Source: CAYJXK01 sp964374115 (lineage in GTDB: Bacteria; Patescibacteriota; Patescibacteriia; Magasanikbacterales; UBA922). Taken from it: a stretch of DNA of 13,667 bases. A program made the position numbers and the translations under genes. The stretch is from contig CAYJXK010000026.1 of the NCBI GenBank assembly GCA_964374115.1, positions 1 to 13,667 on the forward strand, in the 5' to 3' direction. Positions 5,733 through 13,607 of the stretch are shown piece after piece. Position 1 is the stretch's first letter. Each line of letters begins with the position of its first letter. The notes beneath the pieces were generated by a model. That model ran no database searches. It was not told where the DNA came from and saw only the letters and a program-made list of their open reading frames with translations.

Positions 5733-7712
5733 GTGAAGTCTTTTTTTCAGAAAATATATCAACGGTTTCGAGCAACCAATGGTGAGGTGAAGCCAATTGT
5801 ATCACTGCGCCATGATCTGTTGTTGCTTCGTCGTATCCGTACAGCGCGGTTTCCTCGGTGGAGACAACTTCGGCATATGGGCCATGTCTTTAGCGCGCGA
5901 GAACGTCACATATTGAAAAGCAGTGTGGCGATTTTTGTCGTATCTGTGCTCTGGGCACTGGGAGGAGTGATGGTTGGATTTGTGATTGATATCCCTGCAC
6001 GGGGAGGTACATACACCGAGGGGATAGTGGGAGAGCCAAATCTACTGAATCCTTTATTTTCCTTACTCCACGATGTTGATGCGGATATTGTTCGTATGAT
6101 TTATTCTGGGCTCATGCGCTATGATAGCGAGGGGCAGCTTGTCCCAGATTTGGCCGAGCGGTACGACGTGAGTGAAGATCAGAAGACATATACGTTTTTT
6201 CTCCGAAAGGGAATAGTCTGGCACGATGGAGAACCATTTGATGCGGATGATGTTGTCTTTACCTTCGAGATGATCCAACATCCAAGCGTGGGGAGTCCGC
6301 TTCGTGTCGGTTTTTCAGGTGTTACCGCAGAGGCTGTGGATGATGCAACGATCCGTTTTGTTCTCCCTGAACCGTTTTATCCATTCCTCTCTTCCCTCAC
6401 CGTGGGCATCATTCCCAAACATATCTGGGAGTCAATCACTCCAGAGAGAATTCGATTTGCGCGGCAGAATGTCGAGCCGATTGGCACCGGCCCGTTTCAG
6501 GTAAAAAAATTTATACGAGACGAAACAGGATTTATCACGCAATATCAATTGGATCGGTTTGAAGCGTTTTATCGGGACATGCCATACCTCGAAAAGATCG
6601 TATTCCGTTTTTTTGGCAGTTATGATGAAATAGGCGGGGTGATCCCCGCATTTCGCGAGCAAAAAATCGATGGCATCAGTTTTGTCCCGTATCATCTTCG
6701 AGAAAAGGTGGCGCGTAAACATTCTGTTGTTCGAACCATTCGATTACCCCAATACACCGCCTTGTTTTTTCAGGCAGACCAACAGCCCATCCTGGAAGAT
6801 GCCACGGTGCGTCTTGCCCTCGAGACAGCAATAAACAAAGAACAGATCGTGAAGGAAAGTCTCCGGGGAGAGGGCACGGTGATTCACGGTCCCATTCTTC
6901 CTGGTTTTCCAGGATTTACCGATATTGTGTCCACAACACCATATCAGACAGAGGAAAGTATTCGGCTTCTCGATAGCCTTTCGGAGAAGAAAACGCTGGA
7001 AGAGTATCAAAAGGAAACATACGACGCGCTCCTCAAGGAAGAACTCACGCGCGTTGGACTGGTAACAACGACCGCACTCTCCGATGTCTCTTCTTCACTT
7101 CGTGAACAAATCGAAAAGGATACGCAAGCGTCTGTAGTTATGCGTATCAACCCTGCGCAGACTGTATATCGAAAGATTAAGACCGGCGCATGGATGGAGC
7201 TTGCTCTGGTCACTGCTGACACCCCAGAATATCGGCAAGCCGCTGGTCTGATCGTGGGTTTTTGGCAAGATATTGGTGTGAAGACGAATGTCACTTTTGT
7301 AGAGCCAAAGGATATGCGGTCGGCGCTGAAAGATAGGGCGTATGATATTTTGTTGTATAGTTTTATTTTGGGAAGCGATTCGGATCAATATCCTTTTTGG
7401 CATTCAAGCCAGATCAATTATCCGGGGCTCAATGTGTCTCGATATGTGAATCGAGAGGTAGATGCGCTCCTTACCGAGATGAGAAGTGGAAAAACCAAAG
7501 AAGTCATTGCTGATCTCTCCCAAAAGTTCCAAGAAAAGATACGAGAGGATCGTCCGGCGATTTTTCTCTATTCTCCTCTGTACACCTATGTCACGTCGGA
7601 TCGGGTGCAGGGGATACGCCTGAGCGGAGTATTCACCCCTGCGGACCGATTTGCAGATATCACAGGCTGGTATGTGAAAACAAAAAAACAGTGGAGAAAA
7701 AGCGGTGAGTGA
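5733..7712 (+). CDS. Membrane-anchored family 5 solute-binding protein (peptide-type)
   Basis: The extracellular part belongs to solute-binding protein family 5 (DppA/OppA type), which captures peptides or similar solutes for ABC importers. Evidence: GGTYTEGIVGEPNLLNPLFS (91-110) and the signature region from YSGLMRYDSEGQLVPDLAE (124-142) through WHDGEPFDADDVVFTFEMI (163-181). GTG5733 is the first start in frame. The N-terminus is a basic cytoplasmic segment of about 60 residues, then one membrane helix (63-85); there is no cleavable signal or lipobox, so the binding domain is tethered. It has 659 aa, longer than the usual 500-540. Besides the N-terminal part, a charged segment of about 70 residues (415-485) separates the two parts of the second lobe. 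No permease or ATPase gene lies in the window, so the transport partner, if any, is elsewhere. The ligand cannot be read from sequence. Confidence 0.88.
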   Translation: MKSFFQKIYQRFRATNGEVKPIVSLRHDLLLLRRIRTARFPRWRQLRHMGHVFSARERHILKSSVAIFVVSVLWALGGVMVGFVIDIPARGGTYTEGIVGEPNLLNPLFSLLHDVDADIVRMIYSGLMRYDSEGQLVPDLAERYDVSEDQKTYTFFLRKGIVWHDGEPFDADDVVFTFEMIQHPSVGSPLRVGFSGVTAEAVDDATIRFVLPEPFYPFLSSLTVGIIPKHIWESITPERIRFARQNVEPIGTGPFQVKKFIRDETGFITQYQLDRFEAFYRDMPYLEKIVFRFFGSYDEIGGVIPAFREQKIDGISFVPYHLREKVARKHSVVRTIRLPQYTALFFQADQQPILEDATVRLALETAINKEQIVKESLRGEGTVIHGPILPGFPGFTDIVSTTPYQTEESIRLLDSLSEKKTLEEYQKETYDALLKEELTRVGLVTTTALSDVSSSLREQIEKDTQASVVMRINPAQTVYRKIKTGAWMELALVTADTPEYRQAAGLIVGFWQDIGVKTNVTFVEPKDMRSALKDRAYDILLYSFILGSDSDQYPFWHSSQINYPGLNVSRYVNREVDALLTEMRSGKTKEVIADLSQKFQEKIREDRPAIFLYSPLYTYVTSDRVQGIRLSGVFTPADRFADITGWYVKTKKQWRKSGE

Positions 7713-7729
7713 TGAGTCGTCTGAACCCA

Positions 7730-7815
7730 GCCGGGGTGGCGGAACGGTAGACGCACTGGCTTCAGGAGCCAGCGGGGGCAACCCCATGGAGGTTCAACTC
7801 CTCTCTCCGGCACCA
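7730..7815 (+). tRNA. tRNA-Leu (anticodon CAG)
   Basis: The 86-nt sequence folds into a class II tRNA. The acceptor stem pairs GCCGGGG with CTCCGGC (one G-U pair). The D-stem is GCG/CGC. The anticodon stem CTGGC/GCCAG holds loop TTCAGGA with anticodon CAG at 7763-7765, reading CUG. A long variable arm (GGGG, GCAA loop, CCCC) is typical of leucine, and the T-arm is GGAGG, TTCAACT, CCTCT. Discriminator A is followed by an encoded CCA (7813-7815). No intron. It starts 17 nt after the upstream gene's stop codon and may be co-transcribed with it. Confidence 0.96.
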
Positions 7816-7873
7816 ATACAGAACTTAACTCACTTGAACTATGATATCTGAGTCATGAATTTTGTTCTTATTT

Positions 7874-9703
7874 ATGATTGCATCATCACATATGGGCGTG
7901 CGTCGAAATAGTGGTCGCCGTTCCAAACAAAAAGGGAAAATCAGTGGGGGGGCCTCACAAAAACGTCCTGTTCATCGTCGACCTACAGGAGAAGGATTTC
8001 GACGAACGCCTCTTCAAGGTTCTGTCGCCGTGGCGGATCAATCGGTATTTCGAATCATTCCACTCGGTGGATGTGAAGAGGTCGGGAGAAATATGACTGC
8101 CTTTGAATATGGCGGAGATATTGTGATCCTCGACATGGGCGTTCAATTTCCTGAGGAAGATATGCCTGGGATTGATTATATTATTCCGAATACGAAATAT
8201 CTGGAAGGCAAAGAAAAAAATATTCGAGGAGTCATATTTAGTCATGGGCATCTTGATCATATTGGCGCGGCGCCTATTCTTCTCGAAAAATTGGGGAATC
8301 CTACGATTATTGCCGCGCCACTTACGCTTGCCATGATCAAACATCGTCAGGAAGATTATAAAAAAGGAAGCGCGCAAAAACTCAAGATGATCACGGTGAA
8401 ATCAATGCAAGATGTGGTAGCGCTCGGTACATTCACTATCAAGTTTTTTCAAGTGGAACATTCTATTATGGATGCCATGGGTACCATTCTCGAAACCCCG
8501 GTCGGGAGCGTTCTCCATGCGGGAGACTGGACTATGGAGCGCGAGGCCGATGGCAGTACACATATTCATTACGATCAATTGCAACACGTGAAGCGCCCGA
8601 GTATTCTCATGCTCGAGAGCCTTGGCGCGATTCGTGAAGGTCGGCACGCGACGCACAAGGAACTCTACAACAATCTCTATGATATTCTCGAAAAAGCACC
8701 AGGCCGGGTGGTGATTGCCACGTTCGCGTCGATGGTGGAGCGGGTAAAATGGGTGATCGAGGCTGCGGGGCGGTTGGGCAAGAAAGTGGCGCTCGAGGGA
8801 TATAGTATGAAAATGAACATTGAAATCGCGCGTGAGCTCGGATACATCCATATGGGCAAAGGAGTGCTCATTGATGTGCGCGAGATTGACAAATATCCCG
8901 AGCACAAAGTGGTGATTGTCTGCACCGGCGCGCAAGGGGAAGAAAATGCGGCGCTCAATCGTATTGCGAGTAGAGAACACAAATCAGTACGATTCCACAA
9001 AACAGATACTATCATTTTTTCCTCTTCAGTGATCCCCGGAAATGAACGAACAGTGCAACGACTCAAAGATAATATTTATCGCCAAGCTGATTATGTGATC
9101 CACGGCGATCTTATGGACGTGCATGTCAGCGGTCATGGAACGCGGCGGGATATTGTTGATATGCTCTCACAAGTCAAACCCGATTACTACATTCCTGTGT
9201 ACGCGAATCATTTTTTCTTGAAAGAGGCAAGAAATTTGGCGGTAAAAAACGGATTTCCATCGGAGAAAGTGTTTGTGCCGGATAATGGCACCGTGATTGA
9301 ATTCACACAAGCTGGCATTACTATTCTCCCCCAGAAAGTCCCAACCGATTATGTGTTTGTGGATGGGCTTGGGATCAGCGATTCCCAGCATATTGTGCTC
9401 CGAGATCGGCAAGTGCTCGCCGAAGATGGCATGGTGGTCGTCATCGCGACCGTACACGCCAAGACAGGAAAGCTGGTTCAAAATCCCGATATTATTTCTC
9501 GAGGATTTGTCTTTCTCAAAGACAATAAACAATTGATCGAAGATATTCGACACAAAGTGAGACAAATGGTGATCGCGTCAGATCCACTCAGTTGGTCCGA
9601 TGCCAATAAAATCAAGAATGATATCCGAGATAAAATCGGGCAATTCATTTTTACAAAAACCGAAAAACGACCCATGGTGCTTCCCGTGGTGATTGAAGTG
9701 TGA
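7874..9703 (+). CDS. rnj: Ribonuclease J
   Basis: Metallo-beta-lactamase/beta-CASP ribonuclease with 5'-to-3' exonuclease and endonuclease activity in mRNA decay and RNA maturation. Numbered from an in-frame TTG at 7862, the zinc-binding motifs are SHGHLDH (127-133; H128, H130, D132, H133), VEH (H200) and HAGDW (D222). The beta-CASP region has CTGAQGE (354-360) and HVSGHGTRRD (421-430). The C-terminal domain runs from about 490 to 613. The first 55 or so residues are a basic extension rich in Arg, Lys and Gly. Where B. subtilis and other RNase J have a PV(H/Q)GE-like segment, this one reads PVYANHFFLK (445-454). I chose ATG7874 (609 aa); ATG7892 is equally possible and neither has a Shine-Dalgarno. 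It converges with the ATP-grasp gene, 30 nt apart, with no clear terminator. Confidence 0.95.
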   Translation: MIASSHMGVRRNSGRRSKQKGKISGGASQKRPVHRRPTGEGFRRTPLQGSVAVADQSVFRIIPLGGCEEVGRNMTAFEYGGDIVILDMGVQFPEEDMPGIDYIIPNTKYLEGKEKNIRGVIFSHGHLDHIGAAPILLEKLGNPTIIAAPLTLAMIKHRQEDYKKGSAQKLKMITVKSMQDVVALGTFTIKFFQVEHSIMDAMGTILETPVGSVLHAGDWTMEREADGSTHIHYDQLQHVKRPSILMLESLGAIREGRHATHKELYNNLYDILEKAPGRVVIATFASMVERVKWVIEAAGRLGKKVALEGYSMKMNIEIARELGYIHMGKGVLIDVREIDKYPEHKVVIVCTGAQGEENAALNRIASREHKSVRFHKTDTIIFSSSVIPGNERTVQRLKDNIYRQADYVIHGDLMDVHVSGHGTRRDIVDMLSQVKPDYYIPVYANHFFLKEARNLAVKNGFPSEKVFVPDNGTVIEFTQAGITILPQKVPTDYVFVDGLGISDSQHIVLRDRQVLAEDGMVVVIATVHAKTGKLVQNPDIISRGFVFLKDNKQLIEDIRHKVRQMVIASDPLSWSDANKIKNDIRDKIGQFIFTKTEKRPMVLPVVIEV

Positions 9704-9721
9704 GACAGGCTCTGGATGTTG

Positions 9722-9737
9722 TTGAGATGGACTCTAT
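9722..9737. repeat. 16-nt repeat, second copy
   Basis: TTGAGATGGACTCTAT occurs identically at 2583-2598, in the same orientation. Here it lies at the convergence of the RNase J and ATP-grasp genes and includes the TAG stop of the latter; the first copy lies just before the small membrane protein gene. A rough estimate for a random sequence of this size gives a few per cent chance of one such pair, so it may be coincidence. Confidence 0.5.
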
Positions 9738-12100
9738 GTATGCTTCAGAAATGACACATCTCCGGCAGAGGAGGCCGCGTACCGTTTGATCGCGCCATGA
9801 ATGATTTCTTCGAGAAGATCTTCGTATTCCATACCGGCGAGCGCTGCGGCATGCGCGAATTCGCCGTCCGCATCAAGCGGAGGATTTGGATCAATACTCA
9901 ACACAAAAGGATTCCCTTGTTCATCAATGCGTATCACGACGCGGCCATAATCAAAGCAATCCACGATATTATACGCATCAAGCGCTATTTCGGTGATGAG
10001 TGTTTGTAATTTGGCGCTGATCCATTTTTTGGAACGGTGTTGTTTTTTCTCTTCACCCACTTCCGACCCTTTTGTGAGCGGGAGCACGCGGAGCGCCTGG
10101 TCGCCGTCATTTCCGATAATATACGCGTCATATTCATTGGCAGGAATAAATTCTTCGATAATGAGGGGACTTTTCGTTTTTTTCAAAAGGCGCAGAATGG
10201 TCGGTCTGAGTTCTCCTTTTTTTTTCACGACGTGATGTGTTGCGTGATCATTCTCATTTCCGAGTGGGAGGCTCGGCTTTACCATCAGAGGAAATTTAAG
10301 TGATTCATCTATGGGATCGTCTGTATCGTAGACATAGTTCCATCGGGGCATGGGTAACGCGTGAAATTTGAGCAGTTTTTTGAGAGCGATTTTATTCATG
10401 CACAAGTACCGTGTGAAGGCTGTGGAGCCGATATGAGGAAGTTGAAAAAGATTGAGAAGAGAGACGACAGAGGGACTGAGTTCTGGGTTTCCAAATACTT
10501 CTGTCGCGATCGGGAGAAATAAATTGACATCTTCTTGCTTGAGGATTTGTACCATTTTTCCGATAGTATTCATGGGGTACACACTCACGGGATATCCAAG
10601 CGCATGAAGAGACTGCGCAATAGGATGAGTCATCGGTTCAGAAGATCTATGGCGATTATCAAGAACGCCAATGTGAAGTTTTCTCTGGTTGGTGCGAGAG
10701 ATAAAGAGCATCTGTCCGAGTTTTGCTGCTCCAATCGCCATTTCTTTTTGCAAGACTGCCGCGGAAAACCGACTTTTGCGCGATGTTTTTCCGAGCGCCG
10801 ATTCTTTATCAAAAGGGACGACATGATACTCTATATCTTCGAGCGCGAGTCGAAGATTGTCTTGAGCATCGAGCAGACTATCTCCGGATACGGTGAGCCA
10901 TCCAAGATATTCATATCCTTGCGGTGGGACGAGAATGGGGTCACCGATCTGTTTGTTGATTTGCATGTCTTCGATAAATGGTTTTGTTTTTACAGAAGGG
11001 TCAATGGTGAGTTCTACCAACATGCCAGAATATTCACTATGCAAATCCCACCCGACGATGTATTTTTTTGGTTTTGTCATTTTGATCGGTTTGATATATT
11101 CACCTATCGCAATTTTGACCACGTTCTCAATGAGATCAACATCCAGCGCGTCTTTGGTGTATGAATACACATAGTCGCCTCCCATGCGAAGATTCACTTC
11201 GATCGGCACCGTTCCCTGTTTGGTCGTTTTCGCTTCAAAATGAATGCACGCATTTTCAATGCCGAGCTTTTCGAGCACCTCTTCGGCCATCGCCGTGAGC
11301 GCCTCTTGTGTCGCGAGGGGCAGACTTGATGGGATTGATTGCCCTCGATCAATGAAAAAAATATCTTTCGATTTGTCAAAGTTATCGGAGATAGAACAGA
11401 ATTTTACTTTTCCATTCTGGACAAGCAGATCAATGTCTACTTCATCTCCATCAATATATTCTTCGACGAAAATATCAAGTCCTTCCGCAAGAGCCGATTC
11501 CACTGTGGTCGAAATGTTGCTTCGTACGTATTCAATCGTTTCCAAAAAATTTTCTTTTTTTTCTACTTTGACCACGAACGCGCTACTCGTGCCATATGTA
11601 GGTTTGATCACCACAGGAAAGGTGAGATTTTTTATCACCGTCTTCAGATCCACGTCCGTTTTTATGAGAATATGTCGTGGAGCGGGAAGCCCATGTTCGC
11701 GACAAAAAGATCGGAAAGAAAATTTATTGCGGATTCTTTTGGCGATGTTGTACGGAATTCCAAGAAAATGAAACCGATCGATGAGTTTTGAGGTAAGAAG
11801 CACGTCATCTTCCCAGAAAGTAATGATTCCATCTACGCGCACCGATGGGTTAGCCTTGAAAAATGACTTCACTGCTTGAATGGATTCGGGGTGATTGTTG
11901 GTGTCTCCCAGAATCCAATGATCCACATATTGATCAGCCCAGTTTTTTTCTTTATTCAGGCAGACGATTTCAAGTCCCATGCGATGAAGTTTTTGTACGA
12001 TGAATTTTTTCTTTGATGATCCGGTATTGACCAGAAGAATTGTTTTATTGGTGAAGCTATTAGGGGGTTCTTTGGGCGCTTGTTTTGTTGGGCGGGGCAT
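9734..12100 (-). CDS. Tandem ATP-grasp protein: amino-acid-ligase-like plus Ddl-like module
   Basis: A 788-aa protein with two ATP-grasp modules. ATP-grasp enzymes join a carboxylate to an amine or similar group through an acyl phosphate. Module 1 resembles BacD-type L-amino acid ligases: pre-ATP domain (about 18-118), FPVVIKPTYGTSS (161-173; Lys166), VEEYIDGDEVDIDL (212-225), and the metal and phosphate motif PIEVNLRMGGDY (299-310; E301, N303, R305). A following domain (about 349-430) looks like the C-terminal domain of these ligases. Module 2 (about 473-775) resembles D-Ala-D-Ala ligase: IGSTAFTRYLCMNKIALKK (557-575), FPLMVKPS (603-610; Lys608), PLIIEEFIPANEYDAYIIG (645-663) and the GRVVIRID strand (719-726). 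Its Ser-rich phosphate loop is missing (LPLGNEND, 611-618), and the metal-ligand strand reads VLSIDPNPP (733-741), with Ser735 where Ddl has Glu. Module 1 looks active, module 2 altered. Substrate and product cannot be told. It is alone, with its own promoter and no Shine-Dalgarno. Confidence 0.85.
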   Translation of the reverse strand: MPRPTKQAPKEPPNSFTNKTILLVNTGSSKKKFIVQKLHRMGLEIVCLNKEKNWADQYVDHWILGDTNNHPESIQAVKSFFKANPSVRVDGIITFWEDDVLLTSKLIDRFHFLGIPYNIAKRIRNKFSFRSFCREHGLPAPRHILIKTDVDLKTVIKNLTFPVVIKPTYGTSSAFVVKVEKKENFLETIEYVRSNISTTVESALAEGLDIFVEEYIDGDEVDIDLLVQNGKVKFCSISDNFDKSKDIFFIDRGQSIPSSLPLATQEALTAMAEEVLEKLGIENACIHFEAKTTKQGTVPIEVNLRMGGDYVYSYTKDALDVDLIENVVKIAIGEYIKPIKMTKPKKYIVGWDLHSEYSGMLVELTIDPSVKTKPFIEDMQINKQIGDPILVPPQGYEYLGWLTVSGDSLLDAQDNLRLALEDIEYHVVPFDKESALGKTSRKSRFSAAVLQKEMAIGAAKLGQMLFISRTNQRKLHIGVLDNRHRSSEPMTHPIAQSLHALGYPVSVYPMNTIGKMVQILKQEDVNLFLPIATEVFGNPELSPSVVSLLNLFQLPHIGSTAFTRYLCMNKIALKKLLKFHALPMPRWNYVYDTDDPIDESLKFPLMVKPSLPLGNENDHATHHVVKKKGELRPTILRLLKKTKSPLIIEEFIPANEYDAYIIGNDGDQALRVLPLTKGSEVGEEKKQHRSKKWISAKLQTLITEIALDAYNIVDCFDYGRVVIRIDEQGNPFVLSIDPNPPLDADGEFAHAAALAGMEYEDLLEEIIHGAIKRYAASSAGDVSFLKHT

Positions 12101-12139
12101 AGATGTGTCAGTCGAATGATATGGTGATGAAGTGGCTCT

Positions 12140-12167
12140 ATTGTAGCAAAAAGATGCACGGTGTCAA
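12140..12167 (-). promoter_or_regulatory. Candidate promoter of the tandem ATP-grasp gene
   Basis: On the minus strand a perfect TTGACA (12167-12162) is followed after 16 bp by TACAAT (12145-12140), 5 of 6 to consensus. Transcription would start near 12133, giving a leader of about 33 nt before ATG12100. The -35 hexamer begins only a few bases past the U-tract of the purA terminator. Confidence 0.7.
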
Positions 12168-12170
12168 ATG

Positions 12171-12203
12171 AAAAAGGTGATACCACGGCGTGGTATCACC
12201 TTT
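12171..12203 (-). terminator. Intrinsic terminator of purA
   Basis: Arms of 15 nt (12173-12187 and 12189-12203) are perfect reverse complements with a single base between them, giving a stable GC-containing hairpin. Read leftward, the stem runs into TTTTTCATTT. It lies 24 nt after the purA stop codon. Confidence 0.85.
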
Positions 12204-12227
12204 CGTCATCTTGCCGTGACTGTTTCA

Positions 12228-13487
12228 TCACGTGCGAAAGATGATTTGGCTCCTTTCTGGCCCGACACTGAGTGCAGTGATTGGCGTTTGGGTCTCTTTT
12301 TCGATGAACGCGATGTATTCACGGGCGTTTTTTGGCAGATCTGCTTCGACACGACAGTTCGTAATGTCCTCACTCCACCCCGGGAGTTCGGCATAACGCG
12401 GAGTTATTTGCTCCAAGATCGGACAGGTGAGTGTTGTCTCCGTTGAAAGACTTGTACCTCCCTGCATGTATTGTGTGCACACTGGAATCATCCCGTACCC
12501 AGAAAGCACATCAAGCTTGGTGAGAAAGAGCTCTGTGATGCCACCCATGCGAATGGCGTAGCGGAGCGCCACGAGATCGAGCCAGCCGCATCGGCGGGGG
12601 CGACCTGTGGTCGCGCCGTATTCTCCTCCTGCGGTGCGGAGACGCTCTGAAGCATCGGGTGACAGCTCGGTCGGAAATGGGCCTTCACCCACGCGCGTGA
12701 GATATGCTTTCGCTACCCCAATCACCCGCTCGAACGCGTAGAGACCAAAGGTAGACGATACACCGGCAACCGTACAAATCGACGACGTCACATATGGCAA
12801 GGCGCCCTGCATGACATCGAGAAGTACTCCTTGCGCTCCTTCAAAAAGGATTGTTTCTCCTGCCGTCATCTTCTCTGCAATCAGAGCACGCGTGTCTGCG
12901 AGATAGGGCACGATCTTTTCTTGGAATGAGAGACACCATCCGACGAGATCATGCAGAGGTATAAAAGAGTCGCCGAGATGCCTGACGAGTGCACAGCGTT
13001 CACCATAGTAATCGCCCCGTGTCAGTGTCTTTCTCAAACGCTCTTCGTTTTTTAGATCTCGGAGTTTTACTCCTCGTCGGGCAACAGTGTCTTCGTAGCA
13101 TGGACCGATGCCTCGGCCCGTGGTGCCCACCTTGCCGGCTCTCTGTTCTCGCAACTGATCAATTTGTATGTGATGGGGCAGAATCACTGCTGCATGTTCG
13201 TCAAGATACATGGATGAATTATGCTCTGCTGCGATCTGAAGTTCTGCGACAAGCACTGGGAGATCGCAGACCACTCCTGGGCCAACAATGTTCGTTGTCC
13301 CAGAGCGGATGATGCCAGAGGGGAGCAGATGGAGAACATGTTTTTTTCCATTTACGACCAGCGTATGGCCTGCATTGTTGCCACCATGGAAACGGACGAC
13401 GGTTGGATGGTCCTTGCCGAGGAGATCCACGACTTTCCCCTTTCCTTCATCGCCCCACTGCGCGCCAATAACGACTGTGGCTACCAT
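12228..13487 (-). CDS. purA: Adenylosuccinate synthetase
   Basis: Joins IMP and aspartate using GTP to form adenylosuccinate, the first committed step from IMP to AMP, in the cytoplasm. Visible are the P-loop GAQWGDEGKGK (8-18, with catalytic Asp13), GGNNAGHT (35-42, catalytic His41), TTGRGIGPCYEDTVARRGV (122-140), ILFEGAQGVLLD (213-224), GATTGRPRRCGWLDLVAL (291-308), the guanine-recognition TKLDVL (323-328) and SVGPERSQII (407-416). The 419-aa length is close to the usual 430. ATG13487 has AAGGTG (13497-13492) 4 nt upstream, the clearest Shine-Dalgarno in the window. It has its own promoter and terminator and appears monocistronic. No other purine gene lies in the window, so whether it works in synthesis or salvage is unknown. 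Confidence 0.97.
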   Translation of the reverse strand: MVATVVIGAQWGDEGKGKVVDLLGKDHPTVVRFHGGNNAGHTLVVNGKKHVLHLLPSGIIRSGTTNIVGPGVVCDLPVLVAELQIAAEHNSSMYLDEHAAVILPHHIQIDQLREQRAGKVGTTGRGIGPCYEDTVARRGVKLRDLKNEERLRKTLTRGDYYGERCALVRHLGDSFIPLHDLVGWCLSFQEKIVPYLADTRALIAEKMTAGETILFEGAQGVLLDVMQGALPYVTSSICTVAGVSSTFGLYAFERVIGVAKAYLTRVGEGPFPTELSPDASERLRTAGGEYGATTGRPRRCGWLDLVALRYAIRMGGITELFLTKLDVLSGYGMIPVCTQYMQGGTSLSTETTLTCPILEQITPRYAELPGWSEDITNCRVEADLPKNAREYIAFIEKETQTPITALSVGPERSQIIFRT

Positions 13488-13517
13488 GTGTCACCTTGTT
13501 TTGTGAGTTGTGCGTTC

Positions 13518-13545
13518 ATCATACGACATACGGAGAGAAAGTCAA
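13518..13545 (-). promoter_or_regulatory. Promoter of purA
   Basis: On the minus strand TTGACT (13545-13540) and TATGAT (13523-13518) are separated by 16 bp, each 5 of 6 to consensus. Transcription would start near 13511, giving a leader of about 24 nt that carries the AAGGTG Shine-Dalgarno. Confidence 0.7.
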
Positions 13546-13607
13546 ATACAAGAAGTGTATATTGTTTTTCTTTGTCCCTGCATAAGTTAAGATACATCTT
13601 GCACTCC

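Noticed and set aside
7816..7873. A promoter for RNase J (TTGAAC at 7834-7839 or TATGAT at 7840-7845)
   Set aside because: Neither hexamer has a partner at proper spacing; the gene may be read together with the upstream tRNA.
7855..7911. An 18-codon open frame (ATG7855) overlapping the RNase J start, as a possible leader peptide
   Set aside because: No ribosome site, no regulatory codon run and no terminator-antiterminator structure are visible.
10535..11164. A 209-codon rightward open frame inside the ATP-grasp gene
   Set aside because: It lies wholly antisense to a conserved ATP-grasp coding region and shows no motif or start signal.
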